From NCBI GenBank assembly GCA_020632575.1, contig JACKFH010000007.1:62001-126000 (forward strand): a DNA stretch of 64,000 nucleotides. Reading direction: 5' to 3'. The position numbers and the translations under genes were made by a program. The notes beneath the pieces are model-generated. The model did no database searches and had not been told where the DNA came from. It worked only from the letters and a program-made list of their open reading frames with translations. Position 1 is the first letter of the stretch. Each line of letters starts with the position of its first letter. This stretch comes from Candidatus Omnitrophota bacterium (lineage in GTDB: Bacteria > Hinthialibacterota > Hinthialibacteria > OLB16). This document shows, in pieces, positions 35,786-44,719 of the stretch.

Positions 35786-36625
35786 ATGAGTGACTCGCGA
35801 CAGATTCTGCTAACTCTCGATGATCACCCCGCCCCGCACACCGACGCGCTCGGTTGGCAGTGGGCCTATGGTTGTTTCGAAACCTTTTGTTGGAGTGATG
35901 GAACCGCCATTGGTCTCGAAAAACATTTGGACCGTCTCCTTCTGGGTTGCCGCGAACTTTCGTTGGAATGCCTTCTCGAAAAGAGAGATCTTGAGAAACG
36001 CCTGAAGGCTGCGCTTGACCCCTTCGGGGAAAAGAGACTGAGAGTGCGACTCGAGGCGGTTCTCGATGATCTCGGTTTGATGCGTGGTGACGATCCCCCC
36101 TTTCGAATGAGGATCGGAGTGCGAGCTCGCGAGACTCATTCCGCGAGCGCCCAATCGCCTTTCTCGATTACACTTCTCACCGAGACGGATTCGGCTCCAT
36201 TTTTTCCTATGCCTTCCTACAAACCGCTCGCCTACGGCGCCCGGTTACGAATGCGAAACAGACTCCTCAGACAACAACTCACCGAAGCCATTGTGGTGAC
36301 AGAAGATCTTCGAGTGGTTTCTGGGCTCACCTCGAATTTATTTGTCCGAACCTCGGAAGGAGTATGGCTCACCCCGAATCTCGAGAGCGGGTGTCTTCCG
36401 GGGGTGACTCGGGCCTTGCTTCTGGAGGGACAGACGCCGGAGCCGGTTCTCGAACAAGAGGTTCACCTTCACGATCTGACAGACGCCACCGCAATCCTAG
36501 TAACCAATAGCGTTCTCGGCGTTCAACCGGTAGACAGTCTTATTCTGGAAGAGGGCATGGTGAAGAAGTTTCAGACGGAGCCTGCCCAAAGAATGGCGAT
36601 GTGGTATGAGAGTCTGAAAGATTGA
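35786..36625 (+). CDS. Class IV aminotransferase (ADC lyase or BCAT-like)
   Basis: A 279-residue PLP enzyme of fold type IV. It matches branched-chain aminotransferase and 4-amino-4-deoxychorismate lyase families. The PLP lysine is probably in MPSYKPLAYGARLRMRNRL, the family TEAIVVTED motif follows, and the phosphate-binding loop is GCLPGVTRALLL. The N-terminal region YGCFETFCWSDG is closer to ADC lyase (PabC) than to IlvE. It starts 13 bp after the DUF547 stop, so they may form an operon. The specificity cannot be settled by motif alone. The last codon overlaps the start of the palindromic element at 36624. Confidence 0.82.
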   Translation: MSDSRQILLTLDDHPAPHTDALGWQWAYGCFETFCWSDGTAIGLEKHLDRLLLGCRELSLECLLEKRDLEKRLKAALDPFGEKRLRVRLEAVLDDLGLMRGDDPPFRMRIGVRARETHSASAQSPFSITLLTETDSAPFFPMPSYKPLAYGARLRMRNRLLRQQLTEAIVVTEDLRVVSGLTSNLFVRTSEGVWLTPNLESGCLPGVTRALLLEGQTPEPVLEQEVHLHDLTDATAILVTNSVLGVQPVDSLILEEGMVKKFQTEPAQRMAMWYESLKD

Positions 36626-36733
36626 ATCATGGAATTCCATGGAAGGGATGGAGGACATGGAGAAACCAAAATCGGAGATTTTGGCGTCGCTTTTTTCCAT
36701 GCTTTCCACGATTTCCATGGGCTTCCATGATTC
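36624..36733. repeat. Dispersed palindromic element, copy 3 (complete)
   Basis: A 110-bp element with terminal inverted repeats GAATCATGGAA / TTCCATGATTC. The arms pair through repeated CATGGA/TCCATG units and enclose a perfect 8-bp stem (CCAAAATC-GGA-GATTTTGG). It begins within the stop codon of the aminotransferase gene and ends 33 bp before the sulfatase start. No coding potential. Confidence 0.9.
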
Positions 36734-36766
36734 AAAAAAAAGAGACCGAACTGAAAGGCGCTTCCT

Positions 36767-38161
36767 ATGACCCGACTCACTCGCAGAGGATTTGTTGAAA
36801 CCGGCGCCCTTGCCAGCGCTTCGCTTCCTTTTCTCTCGAACCGTGCGATGGGGGAAGAAACTCGACGACCCAACCTCGTCTTCATCTGGTCCGATCAACA
36901 ACATGCGAACGCATGCGGCTTTCAGGATCCCTTCTTCGAGTCGCCCAACCTCGACACACTTGCCGCAGAGGGAGTCGTTTTCGAAAACGCGTTTTGCACG
37001 ACTCCGCAATGTTCGCCGAGCCGATCCTCGTTGATGACGGGGCTTTATCCGCACAAGACCAAAATCTTGGGAAACATGGGGAGCAGCCTTGGAGATGTTC
37101 CGGAATTCTCGATGAAGTCCATCGGCGCTCTTCTTCAGGAAGCGGGTTATCACACGGCCTACTTCGGCAAGTGGCACCTCGGAAATGACCCGGTCGGGAC
37201 TGCGGGATGGGATGAAAGTATCTTTTCGACCGGAGATTCTGAAACCACCGCCAACGCGACAAAGTTTCTTTCGGGCGCCGATAACCTCAAAAAACCATTC
37301 GCCCTGTTTGTTTCCTATATCAATCCTCACGACATCTATCACATGCGACCGGGAACCAACGATGTCTCGGGCAAGGAGATTCCGCTTCCGGATTCCTGGG
37401 CGAAACAGGATTTCGAATCCGTTCCGGTGATCCAGTCCCGTTTCATGACCGAAGACCAGGGGAAGCGGCTGTGGGGGAGGGAGCAACGGTATTGGGAGGA
37501 GTATCGGGATTACTACCGGGAGCAAGTGCGACTTTACGATTCCGAACTCGGAACGGTTCTGCAAAAGCTCCGCGAAAAGAGTCTTTACGAGGAGAGTGTC
37601 ATTCTCGCCAGCTCGGATCATGGCGACATGGACACAGCCCATAAGCTGATCTACAAGGGACCCTTCATGTACGAGAACATGGTGAAGATTCCCCTGGTCA
37701 TCCGTGTTCCGGAGAAGTTCGGAGGGATCGGCCCCCGAACGGAGTCTCTTCTCACGCCCAATGTCGATCTAGTCCCGACTCTTCTCGACTACGCGGGGGT
37801 CTCCGGATACGAGTGCGATGGACAATCCCTTCGAGGGGCGCTCACCGGACGAGGAAGAGCGCCCAATCGGGAGTACGTGATCGGCCAATACTACAGCAAG
37901 CAAAAATGGATCAATCCGATCCGGATGATTCGAACCCGCGATTGGAAATACAACCGCTACCGAGTCTGGGGCGAGGAGCTGTACGACCTGAAGAACGACC
38001 CCGAGGAGACGGTCAACCTCGCGAGCCAATCCGACCATAAAAAAGTGAAGGACGAGTTGAACGACCTCCTTCAAAACTGGATGCGCGAAAACGAGGACCC
38101 CTTCGAGTCGTACGGCATCAGCACTCGGGGCGGAGTCCGATTGATCCCCTGGAAAGGGTAA
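36767..38161 (+). CDS. Tat-exported sulfatase
   Basis: A 464-residue sulfatase of the arylsulfatase type. The N-terminus has a twin-arginine signal (TRLTRRGFVETGALASASLP), so it is exported. CSPSR at residues 82-86 is the formylglycine motif (Cys oxidised to the catalytic aldehyde), which implies an anaerobic or aerobic maturase elsewhere. Metal ligands include DQQHAN near residue 43 and HGDMD in the second half. A SGDG-like terminal motif is absent, but GVRLIPWKG closes the protein. The substrate is probably a sulfated polysaccharide. It precedes the DUF4091 protein on the same strand by 33 bp. Confidence 0.9.
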   Translation: MTRLTRRGFVETGALASASLPFLSNRAMGEETRRPNLVFIWSDQQHANACGFQDPFFESPNLDTLAAEGVVFENAFCTTPQCSPSRSSLMTGLYPHKTKILGNMGSSLGDVPEFSMKSIGALLQEAGYHTAYFGKWHLGNDPVGTAGWDESIFSTGDSETTANATKFLSGADNLKKPFALFVSYINPHDIYHMRPGTNDVSGKEIPLPDSWAKQDFESVPVIQSRFMTEDQGKRLWGREQRYWEEYRDYYREQVRLYDSELGTVLQKLREKSLYEESVILASSDHGDMDTAHKLIYKGPFMYENMVKIPLVIRVPEKFGGIGPRTESLLTPNVDLVPTLLDYAGVSGYECDGQSLRGALTGRGRAPNREYVIGQYYSKQKWINPIRMIRTRDWKYNRYRVWGEELYDLKNDPEETVNLASQSDHKKVKDELNDLLQNWMRENEDPFESYGISTRGGVRLIPWKG

Positions 38162-38194
38162 TTGGACTCATCAAATTCCGATTGGAGCTGTGCG

Positions 38195-39910
38195 ATGAAA
38201 CTCGTTGGAACTCTCATGATCCTCCTTCCCCTCACGGCCGCGATGGCGGAACCCGACATCCGTCTCACCGCGGCGCCTCCGACGGAGCAGGTCCGTCAAA
38301 CCGGGGAGGTGGAGGGTTACTCAAAGATCCGAATCCAGTTGGCCAAGGGGGAGACAGAGTCCTACCAAATTGTGGTGACCGCGATGCTGGAGAACCTGAG
38401 GGGCGTGGAGGCCGAAGCGGGGGAGATCGAGGACGCCAGTGGAAATCCGTTTCCATCCGATGCTATCACCTGGTATCGAGAGGCGTTTGTTCCCATCCGG
38501 CATTCTGCCCCACGAGCGCAACTTCCTCCAGGATTCGTTCCCGACCCGCTTGTCCCGTTCGTCGATCCCTACACGGGAGACCCGGTCAAGCAACCCAAAT
38601 GGTCCGGCAACCATCTGGAGGGATCGCGTTTCGGCGGCGCCGGATTTGATCTATGGAGGGGTCATCACCAACCCCTGTGGATCGATGTTCACGCGCCAAG
38701 AGATCTTCCCGCCGGAGTTTATCAGGGCAAGGTGAGTGTTCGGGCAAAGGGGGTCGAACCGGTTTCGATGCCGATCGAGATCGAGGTTTGGGATTTCGAA
38801 TTGCCGGAGGGCCCGACTCACCAGAATCACTTTGGGCCGGTCTCTCGGATTGCCTCTTACTATGGATTGAAATCGGCATCGCCCGAGTTCGAAGTCTTGG
38901 AGGACAGATATTCAGCGATGCTGGCGGATCACCGGATCAATCCTGCGATTCCGCACCGCTTATTACCGAGTCCAGATGAGAATGGGAAAGTTTCCTTTCC
39001 AGCAGAGGTGGATGCAAAGCTGACGGAGTTTGTCGGTCGTTATCACGTCACTGATTTCGACATTCCACGCGCGCCCTTTGGCGACCCCTTCGGAAAGAAC
39101 CGGGAAAAGGTCCTGAACTTCTATCGATCCTGGTATGAGTATCTGGAGGGAAAGGGTTGGGCCGACCGGGCTTATCTCTACATGCAGGACGAACCCAACG
39201 ACGCGACCGCTTATGAGCATGTCCGGGATATGGGAGCGCTGGTCGCGGAAGCGGATCCGGATATCCGCAAACTGGTGGTGGAGCAGACTTATACTCAGGA
39301 CCCCGAGTGGGTGGACATTGACGAAGCGATCGACATCTGGTGCCCGCTCTTCGGGTTCATCGATGAAGGGACAATCCGGGATGCTTTGGACCGGGGCGAT
39401 GAAGTCTGGAGTTATTCGGCGCTGATTCAAACCGCACCCGATTACCATCCGAATTATGAGGAGGTCAAAGACGATCTCCCTCCCTTCTGGCAGATCGACT
39501 TCCCCTCGATTCATTATCGCATCGGACCCTGGATCAACCGACGGTATGGGATCACCGGCTTGCTCTATTGGTCCACGGTCTATTGGGGGAGCCCGGACCG
39601 CAACCCATGGGACGATCCGGGATTCCGAGTTCGTTGGAACGGCGATGGATTTCTGATGTACCCCGGCATCGACGCGGGCATCGAGGGTCCGATCGCCTCG
39701 ATCCGTCTTAAAAGCCTCCGCGACGGCATGGAGGATTACGAATACTTTGCGCTGCTTTCCTCACTGGGGGGTGAGGACCTTTTGAAAGAGATTGTGGGTG
39801 AAGCAGTCCCGACTTGGGGATCTTTCACGCAGGACGCGGAAGAGCTTTATGAGTTGCGGCGGAGAATGGCGGAGGCGATCGTCGATCTGTCGGAGCCCCC
39901 AACCGAATAA
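38195..39910 (+). CDS. DUF4091 glycoside-hydrolase-like protein
   Basis: A 571-residue exported protein with signal peptide MKLVGTLMILLPLTAAMA. It has a N-terminal beta-sandwich (WREAFVPIRHS, VDPYTGDPV) followed by a DUF4091-type barrel (NHFGPVSRIASYYGL, YEYLEGKGWADRAYLYMQDE, WVDIDEAIDIWCPLFGF). The GH123-like layout suggests cleavage of a glycan, and QDEP and DIWCP hold likely acidic residues. It lies directly after the sulfatase, so the two could work on one sulfated glycan. Start ATG 38195 is preferred because the signal peptide begins there. Confidence 0.8.
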   Translation: MKLVGTLMILLPLTAAMAEPDIRLTAAPPTEQVRQTGEVEGYSKIRIQLAKGETESYQIVVTAMLENLRGVEAEAGEIEDASGNPFPSDAITWYREAFVPIRHSAPRAQLPPGFVPDPLVPFVDPYTGDPVKQPKWSGNHLEGSRFGGAGFDLWRGHHQPLWIDVHAPRDLPAGVYQGKVSVRAKGVEPVSMPIEIEVWDFELPEGPTHQNHFGPVSRIASYYGLKSASPEFEVLEDRYSAMLADHRINPAIPHRLLPSPDENGKVSFPAEVDAKLTEFVGRYHVTDFDIPRAPFGDPFGKNREKVLNFYRSWYEYLEGKGWADRAYLYMQDEPNDATAYEHVRDMGALVAEADPDIRKLVVEQTYTQDPEWVDIDEAIDIWCPLFGFIDEGTIRDALDRGDEVWSYSALIQTAPDYHPNYEEVKDDLPPFWQIDFPSIHYRIGPWINRRYGITGLLYWSTVYWGSPDRNPWDDPGFRVRWNGDGFLMYPGIDAGIEGPIASIRLKSLRDGMEDYEYFALLSSLGGEDLLKEIVGEAVPTWGSFTQDAEELYELRRRMAEAIVDLSEPPTE

Positions 39911-39930
39911 GACTTTGGATTAATCGTCTG

Positions 39931-40971
39931 TTATAGATGGACCCCAAGTCCAATTTGCCAAAGCAAGAAATGCGAAATGATTTGGTAATCGTCAGGGTCT
40001 TTAATTGGTTCGAAGGAGGTCTCCAGCACATGGACTCCATCCTTTTCAGATTGTTCGAATTTCGGCTGGGTTTCAAAGAGATCGCCCGGAAGCCACTCCT
40101 TAATCCGATTAATCCACCCGGTTTCCTTTGAAAGATAAATTGCCTGGACCTCCAACTCTTGGGACTTTGGCAGATTGATCACGAACCCGATTGCCCCGCT
40201 ATCGACCATATCCTCGCCGCCACGTTCTTTGGCAAAGGGTGAGGTGGAGTCTTTTTCAACATTCGATTTTGAATAATGGCGCACCGCCCAAATCGGAGAC
40301 TCGAGATCGATGTATTCGTTTTCGGGCAATGATGGGAGAATGGTGTCCAATCGATCTTCGCTGTTCATCCGATCCAGGAGTTGTGAAAGGTAGTCTTTGT
40401 TTGTCGCGATGATAAGAAATTGCGGTTTCGGCCAAGCGACCCAATAGGTCCAGGTGTCCCGCTCCAATGTCATTTCGTAATTGAAGACTTGGGTCCCGCC
40501 GATTTGAATGGTTCGAGAAGCGTCCTTCGCCATTTCGTCAAAGAGCTTGTCACGGTCAGGCGTCATGTCCGTTTCAAAGCATGTCACATGCGCTCCCTCA
40601 TAGAGTGAAAGTCCAAACCCCTTTGGGTCCTGAAAACCACGGGCCCCGAATACGGCGTGTTTGACCCTCATGCCATAAAGAGCATTGAATCGCGGGTCTC
40701 CTTCTTGTGCCATGAAGCCGGTCACGAATGTTCGAAACAGCCTTGCAAGGTCGATGAGGATTTCTTCCTCATCGGTTGCGGGTGAGGGGATTTCAAAATC
40801 GGAACAAACGGCAATCGTTTCCGTATCGGGAGGAAGCCAAGAGAGCACCTGGGAGAGATCATGCCCGATTTTGTCCGCCGCTAGCACCGAGGGTGAGGAA
40901 GACACGAGGCTGTGGAGGGTGAGGAGAAAGACAAGAGAGATTCTGTTGATCCGAAATCCGCTGGAAACCAT
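39931..40971 (-). CDS. Secreted hypothetical protein
   Basis: A 346-residue protein with a signal peptide (ISLVFLLTLHSLVSSSPSVLA) and start ATG 40971 behind AGGAGG. The mature part is acidic and aromatic with no Cys clusters except one near CSDFE. I do not recognise a domain. Phrases such as MTPDRDKLFDEMAKDASRTI and WVAWPKPQFLIIATNKDYLS suggest a periplasmic alpha/beta fold, with a pattern like other planctomycete DUF proteins that follow cdsA or precede glycosidases. It lies between the convergent DUF4091 gene and cdsA, on the same strand as cdsA. Confidence 0.6.
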   Translation of the reverse strand: MVSSGFRINRISLVFLLTLHSLVSSSPSVLAADKIGHDLSQVLSWLPPDTETIAVCSDFEIPSPATDEEEILIDLARLFRTFVTGFMAQEGDPRFNALYGMRVKHAVFGARGFQDPKGFGLSLYEGAHVTCFETDMTPDRDKLFDEMAKDASRTIQIGGTQVFNYEMTLERDTWTYWVAWPKPQFLIIATNKDYLSQLLDRMNSEDRLDTILPSLPENEYIDLESPIWAVRHYSKSNVEKDSTSPFAKERGGEDMVDSGAIGFVINLPKSQELEVQAIYLSKETGWINRIKEWLPGDLFETQPKFEQSEKDGVHVLETSFEPIKDPDDYQIISHFLLWQIGLGVHL

Positions 40972-41019
40972 GTAAGCCTCCTGGAATGAAATGAATTTCG
41001 AAACGAGGTCAATCGAAAA

Positions 41020-41898
41020 CTAAGATAGTCCCAGGCCCTCGAACAACAAACCCCAAATGAAGAGAAGCGGAATGTTAATCAGCAGGCTGTCCATGATATC
41101 CAAAAAACCGCCATGCCCGGTGAGAGAGGAACCCGAATCCTTAACGCCCAGGTCGCGTTTCAACATGGATTCGGTGAGATCGCCCAAGTTGGCGGTCAGC
41201 ACCATTCCAAAGGCGAGTATCGCGAGACGCAGGATGTCGACGTTCGAACCCTCGGTCCAAAAGAAACGGGCGGAGGATTCTGGCGAAACCAAGGCATGCT
41301 GGATGGCCCCGACCGCAAGAACACCGATTACCGAAAGAAGTATGCCGCTCGCGAACCCCTCCCAAGTTTTGCCTGGGCTGATGGTGGGGGACATCTTGTG
41401 TTTGCCGAATTGTTTTCCGCCAAAGTACGCGCCGGTGTCGGCGAGCCAAGTGTTGAAGAAGGCAAAGACAATAAACCAGACCCCGTGATCGGCGAGTTTG
41501 AAAATCTGGATGAGCCAGAGGGGTGTGAGGATATAAACGACACTGGTGATCGAAGCCAAAAAGGTTTCCCAGGAGCGGTCGATAATCCCATTCTTGACCA
41601 TGAACCCAATGATCCCAATCAAGGCGAGCCCGACCCAACCGAGCATCCATTTCAGATCGAGGCCAAAACGGTAATTGGAATAAATGACGAACGGCCCGCC
41701 AAGCGCCACAATATAGAGCCAAGTCCGCGGCGGTTTGGCGCCCAAGTGCGCGGTCAATTTATAGAACTCGGAAAGCCCCCAAATCGCGCATCCCGCCCCC
41801 ATGATCGCCAACACCAAATTCCCGGGCGTATCGGTGAACAGCCCGAGCAGGAATGGCGGGACAAAGACAAGAGTGGTGATCAACCGGCGCGAAAGCAT
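41020..41898 (-). CDS. cdsA: Phosphatidate cytidylyltransferase
   Basis: A 292-residue polytopic membrane enzyme that makes CDP-diacylglycerol for phospholipid synthesis. About eight hydrophobic segments and the C-terminal signature KRDLGVKDSGSSLTGHGGFLDIMDSLL are visible, together with SPGKTWEGFASG near the cytosolic loop. The usual Arg of the GHGG-DR motif reads Ile here (FLDIMDS), an odd but probably tolerated change. Start ATG 41898. The frame is intact. It is followed on the same strand by the secreted hypothetical gene at 39931-40971. Confidence 0.93.
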   Translation of the reverse strand: MLSRRLITTLVFVPPFLLGLFTDTPGNLVLAIMGAGCAIWGLSEFYKLTAHLGAKPPRTWLYIVALGGPFVIYSNYRFGLDLKWMLGWVGLALIGIIGFMVKNGIIDRSWETFLASITSVVYILTPLWLIQIFKLADHGVWFIVFAFFNTWLADTGAYFGGKQFGKHKMSPTISPGKTWEGFASGILLSVIGVLAVGAIQHALVSPESSARFFWTEGSNVDILRLAILAFGMVLTANLGDLTESMLKRDLGVKDSGSSLTGHGGFLDIMDSLLINIPLLFIWGLLFEGLGLS

Positions 41899-41989
41899 GG
41901 TCGGAGTTTACCCAGGAGAGGGATGGGAGGGAAGCGCGGGATCAAAGGATTCAAGAATCGCTGGAACGTGACTCCGTCTCGTTCCTTTG

Positions 41990-42013
41990 GACATCGGGTT
42001 CCCACCCGATGTC
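41990..42013. other. Perfect 10-bp hairpin upstream of TA remnant
   Basis: GACATCGGGT-TCCC-ACCCGATGTC is a perfect stem with a 4-base loop in the 264-bp gap between cdsA (start 41898) and the antitoxin remnant at 42163. No U-run follows, so it may be an operator or a repeat-end rather than a terminator. The rest of the gap shows no coding frame. Confidence 0.5.
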
Positions 42014-42162
42014 GTTGAAATAGCAAGAATGGCAAAATACTAGAGAGGTTCCCAACCACTGTGAAGTCGAGAATTTCGCATCTCTTAATTCGGTTAGAAT
42101 CCTCCGGATCGGAGTAGCATTTACCTAAGCAGATTATTCACTGCTGAAAGCTTCGGACGCAC

Positions 42163-42476
42163 ATGATCGACATCGAAAACATCTATTCCCTCACCGATTT
42201 CAACCGGAATACCCGTAAACATCTCAAGCGCCTCCGGAAATCCGGCCTCCCTGAAGTCCTTACAGTGAACGGTCGCGCCGAGGTTGTTGTCCAAGACGCG
42301 AAAGCCTACCAAGAATTATTGGATACGATCGACTATGTGGATACGGTCAAGACGCTTCGGTCTCGGTTGACGGCGATGAAGGAAGGATGGAAAAGGGAGT
42401 TCCCTTGGATGAAGCCATTGAGCGCATCCGGACAAAGCTGGCTACTATCGGAGAAAATGAAGCGTTACCAGGTTGA
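42163..42476 (+). pseudogene. Phd/YefM-type antitoxin with frameshift
   Basis: The N-terminal 70 residues (IYSLTDFNRNTRKHLKRLRK, then VLTVNGRAEVVVQDAKAYQE) are a clear Phd/YefM DNA-binding domain. After LRSRLTAMKE the frame jumps to -1: the expected C-terminus continues as GRMEKGVPLDEAIERIRTKL to TGA 42474-42476, giving 104 residues after repair. The indel lies in a GGAAGGATGG stretch around 42380-42392. The toxin remnant starts inside its 3' end, as in normal antitoxin-toxin operons. The lesion may be a mutation or a consensus error, because many genes to the right share the pattern. Confidence 0.6.
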
Positions 42477-42600
42477 ACTCTCCGGAGAGGTTGAGCATGA
42501 GATTCTCGAGGCTGCCAGGTATATCGCTCAAGAGGCTCGACCGCGTTTTGCATTTAGGCACACCGCAAGAGATCGATGGAAGCCTCAGTGAGTCCATCAT
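42457..42600 (+). pseudogene. RelE/ParE-type toxin remnant
   Basis: From ATG 42457 the frame reads MKRYQVELSGEVEHEILEAA and RYIAQEARP, a RelE/ParE-family N-terminus, overlapping the antitoxin end by 20 bp. The frame then breaks; a related phrase (RVLHLGTPQEIDGSLSESI) continues in another frame. The gene can only reach about 42600, because the convergent ParE gene ends at 42611. At least 40 residues of the usual 95 are therefore missing, so this toxin is truly truncated, whatever the status of the indel. Confidence 0.5.
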
Positions 42601-42610
42601 ACCTCAGGAA

Positions 42611-42899
42611 TTACTGCACGCCGCATGCCATATCCGGACGAATTTCGAAAGCATTTTTTCCTTCGATTTCAACTCTGTAAACAATTCGATAAGGTCGATG
42701 GATGAGTTCGCGGAGGTTTTCGTCGGAAAACTCCGGAACAGCTCTTCCAATTCTTGGATGCTCCGCAAGTTGACCGACCGACTCGATGATCGAGGCAATC
42801 AAATCAAGCTGCTCGCTTTTGGACTCGGTCTTGGGAGATGTATTCGAAAATGTCTTTCAGATCGAGTCGAGCGGTTGGTGACCAGTTTATTCGGCCAAC
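42611..42899 (-). pseudogene. parE: ParE-type toxin with frameshift
   Basis: Repair of one inserted base at about 42825-42832 joins GRINWSPTARLDLKDIFEYI with ESKSEQLDLIASIIESVGQL, then AEHPRIGRAVPEFSDENLRE and HRPYRIVYRV, a complete ParE-like sequence of 95 residues. The N-terminus lacks a proper start; it is fused in frame to the antitoxin, and the expected GTG/ATG reads GTT. The module is therefore inactive as written. It converges on the RelE/ParE remnant from the plus-strand module. Confidence 0.6.
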
Positions 42900-43073
42900 C
42901 CATCCCGCAATTTCCTTCTGAATGTCTTTGTGAGGAATCCCTTTTCCAGCATCCAATTCAGCAAGTCCCCGGCGAACGCCCGCCATGAAATGGACTCGCT
43001 CCAGGATGTCCTCCCAAGAAGCGTCATCCGGTAGTTCCTCGATTGCGTGTAGCGCGCTTTCTTTGCTAGTCAT
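42900..43073 (-). pseudogene. Antitoxin of the ParE module, lacking its own stop
   Basis: About 58 codons from ATG 43073 (SALHAIEELPDDASWEDILERV, ...GVRRGLAELDAGKGIPHKDI) resemble the antitoxins (addiction-module type, with DAGK-P-H-KD motif) that precede ParE toxins. No stop separates it from the toxin: the frame runs on as WVGRINWSP. One indel near 42897-42905 would restore a stop and a separate start. Nothing is known about its regulation here. Confidence 0.5.
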
Positions 43074-43174
43074 ATTGATAGTCTACCCGTTGCGGTAATC
43101 CTGGCAAGCGCGATTTCCATTCACCCCCCTCACCTTCCATCCCAGCCCCTTTCCCCTTACCCTACCCGCCGATT

Positions 43175-44652
43175 ATGCCGAAACGTGAAGATCTTAAGAA
43201 AATAGCCATTGTTGGGGCCGGGCCGATCGTGATCGGGCAGGCCTGCGAGTTCGATTATTCCGGAACCCAGGGGTGCAAGGCCCTCCGGGAAGAGGGGTAC
43301 GAGGTGGTGCTGATCAACTCGAACCCGGCCACCATCATGACCGACCCCGAGATGGGGGATCACACCTATATCGAGCCGATCACCCCCGCCGATGTGGCCG
43401 CGATCCTCGAAAAAGAGAGACCTGACGCCCTGCTGCCGACACTTGGCGGCCAGACCGGGCTCAACACCTGCAAATCGCTGGCCGAGGATGGAACCCTCGA
43501 TCGCCTGGGGATCGAACTGATCGGCGCCAAACTCCCGGCGATCAACAAGGCCGAGGACCGCGGCGAGTTCAAGGAAGCGATGGAGCGGATTGGCTACAAG
43601 TGCCCTCGCGGAGGCATCGCTCACAACATGGACGAGGCGATGAGCTACATGGAGGAGATCGGGTTCCCCGCCATCATCCGCCCCGCCTTCACCCTCGGCG
43701 GCAGCGGCGGCGGCATCGCTTACAACCTGGAAGAATACGAACACACCTGCCATTGGGGGCTATCGGTCTCCCCGGTGGATGAGGTTCTGATCGAACAATC
43801 GATCCTCGGTTGGAAGGAATACGAGCTCGAGGTGATGCGGGACAAAGCGGACAATGTGGTTATCATCTGCTCGATCGAGAATTTCGACCCGATGGGCGTC
43901 CACACCGGGGACAGTATCACAGTGGCCCCGGCGCAGACCCTGACCGACCGGGAATACCAGATGCTCCGCGATGCGTCGATTGCGATTATCCGCGAGATCG
44001 GAGTGGAGACCGGCGGTTCGAACATTCAGTTCGCGATCAACCCGAAAGATGGCGACATGGTGGTCATCGAGATGAACCCCCGTGTCAGTCGCTCCAGTGC
44101 GCTTGCCTCGAAAGCCACCGGATTCCCTATCGCCAAAATCGCCGCCAAGCTGGCGGTCGGTTACACCCTCGATGAGCTCCCCAACGACATCACCCGCGAG
44201 ACCCCGGCGAGTTTCGAACCGACCATCGATTATGTGGTGACCAAGATTCCACGCTGGGATTTCGGAAAGTTCCCGGGGGCCAAGGACATTCTCGGGACCC
44301 AGATGAAATCGGTGGGCGAGGCCATGTCGATCGGCCGAACCTTCAAGGAATCCCTCCAAAAGGGATTTCATCTCTGGAAATTGGACGATTTGGGTTCGGC
44401 GCCGATGGCAAGGATAAGATTCGTCCCTCGGAGGTCGAGGATCCGCAGGAACGAGAGCTGCTTCGCCAGGAAATTGTTCAAAAAATTTCACGGCCCAACT
44501 CCGAACGGCTGTTCTATCTCCGATACGCTTTCGAGCTGGGGATGAGTGTCAAGGAGATCTTCGACTACACCGGCATCGACCCCTGGTTTTTGGAGAACCT
44601 ACGAGAAATCCTCGATTGCGAGCAGAATTTGGTCGCGGCATTTAAGAGTTGA
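43175..44652 (+). CDS. carB: Carbamoyl-phosphate synthase large chain, N-terminal half (CarB1), frameshifted
   Basis: The first 400 residues are a strong match to CarB ([34 protein letters not shown], the ATP-grasp [24 protein letters not shown]-equivalents and [18 protein letters not shown]). A one-base deletion near 44369 shifts the frame; after repair the conserved [15 protein letters not shown] segment continues to [14 protein letters not shown] and a stop at 44650-44652, giving 492 residues. The second ATP-grasp half, allosteric domain and about 580 residues are absent. Naturally split CarB is known in Methanocaldococcus and Aquifex, with a break near this point. It is therefore either a split gene whose partner lies elsewhere or a truncated pseudogene. 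pyrB and pyrR are 8-10 kb away. Confidence 0.8.
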
Positions 44653-44719
44653 GAATCACGTTCGCCTCGGCGAACCGTTGATAGATGCGATGGGGATCGC
44701 TCAAAACTTGGGGAGAACT

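Noticed and set aside
42400..44545. Loss of pyrimidine synthesis because carB is broken
   Set aside because: The single-base deletion is in a region full of similar indels, and the stop falls at the known split site. Loss of function cannot be concluded.
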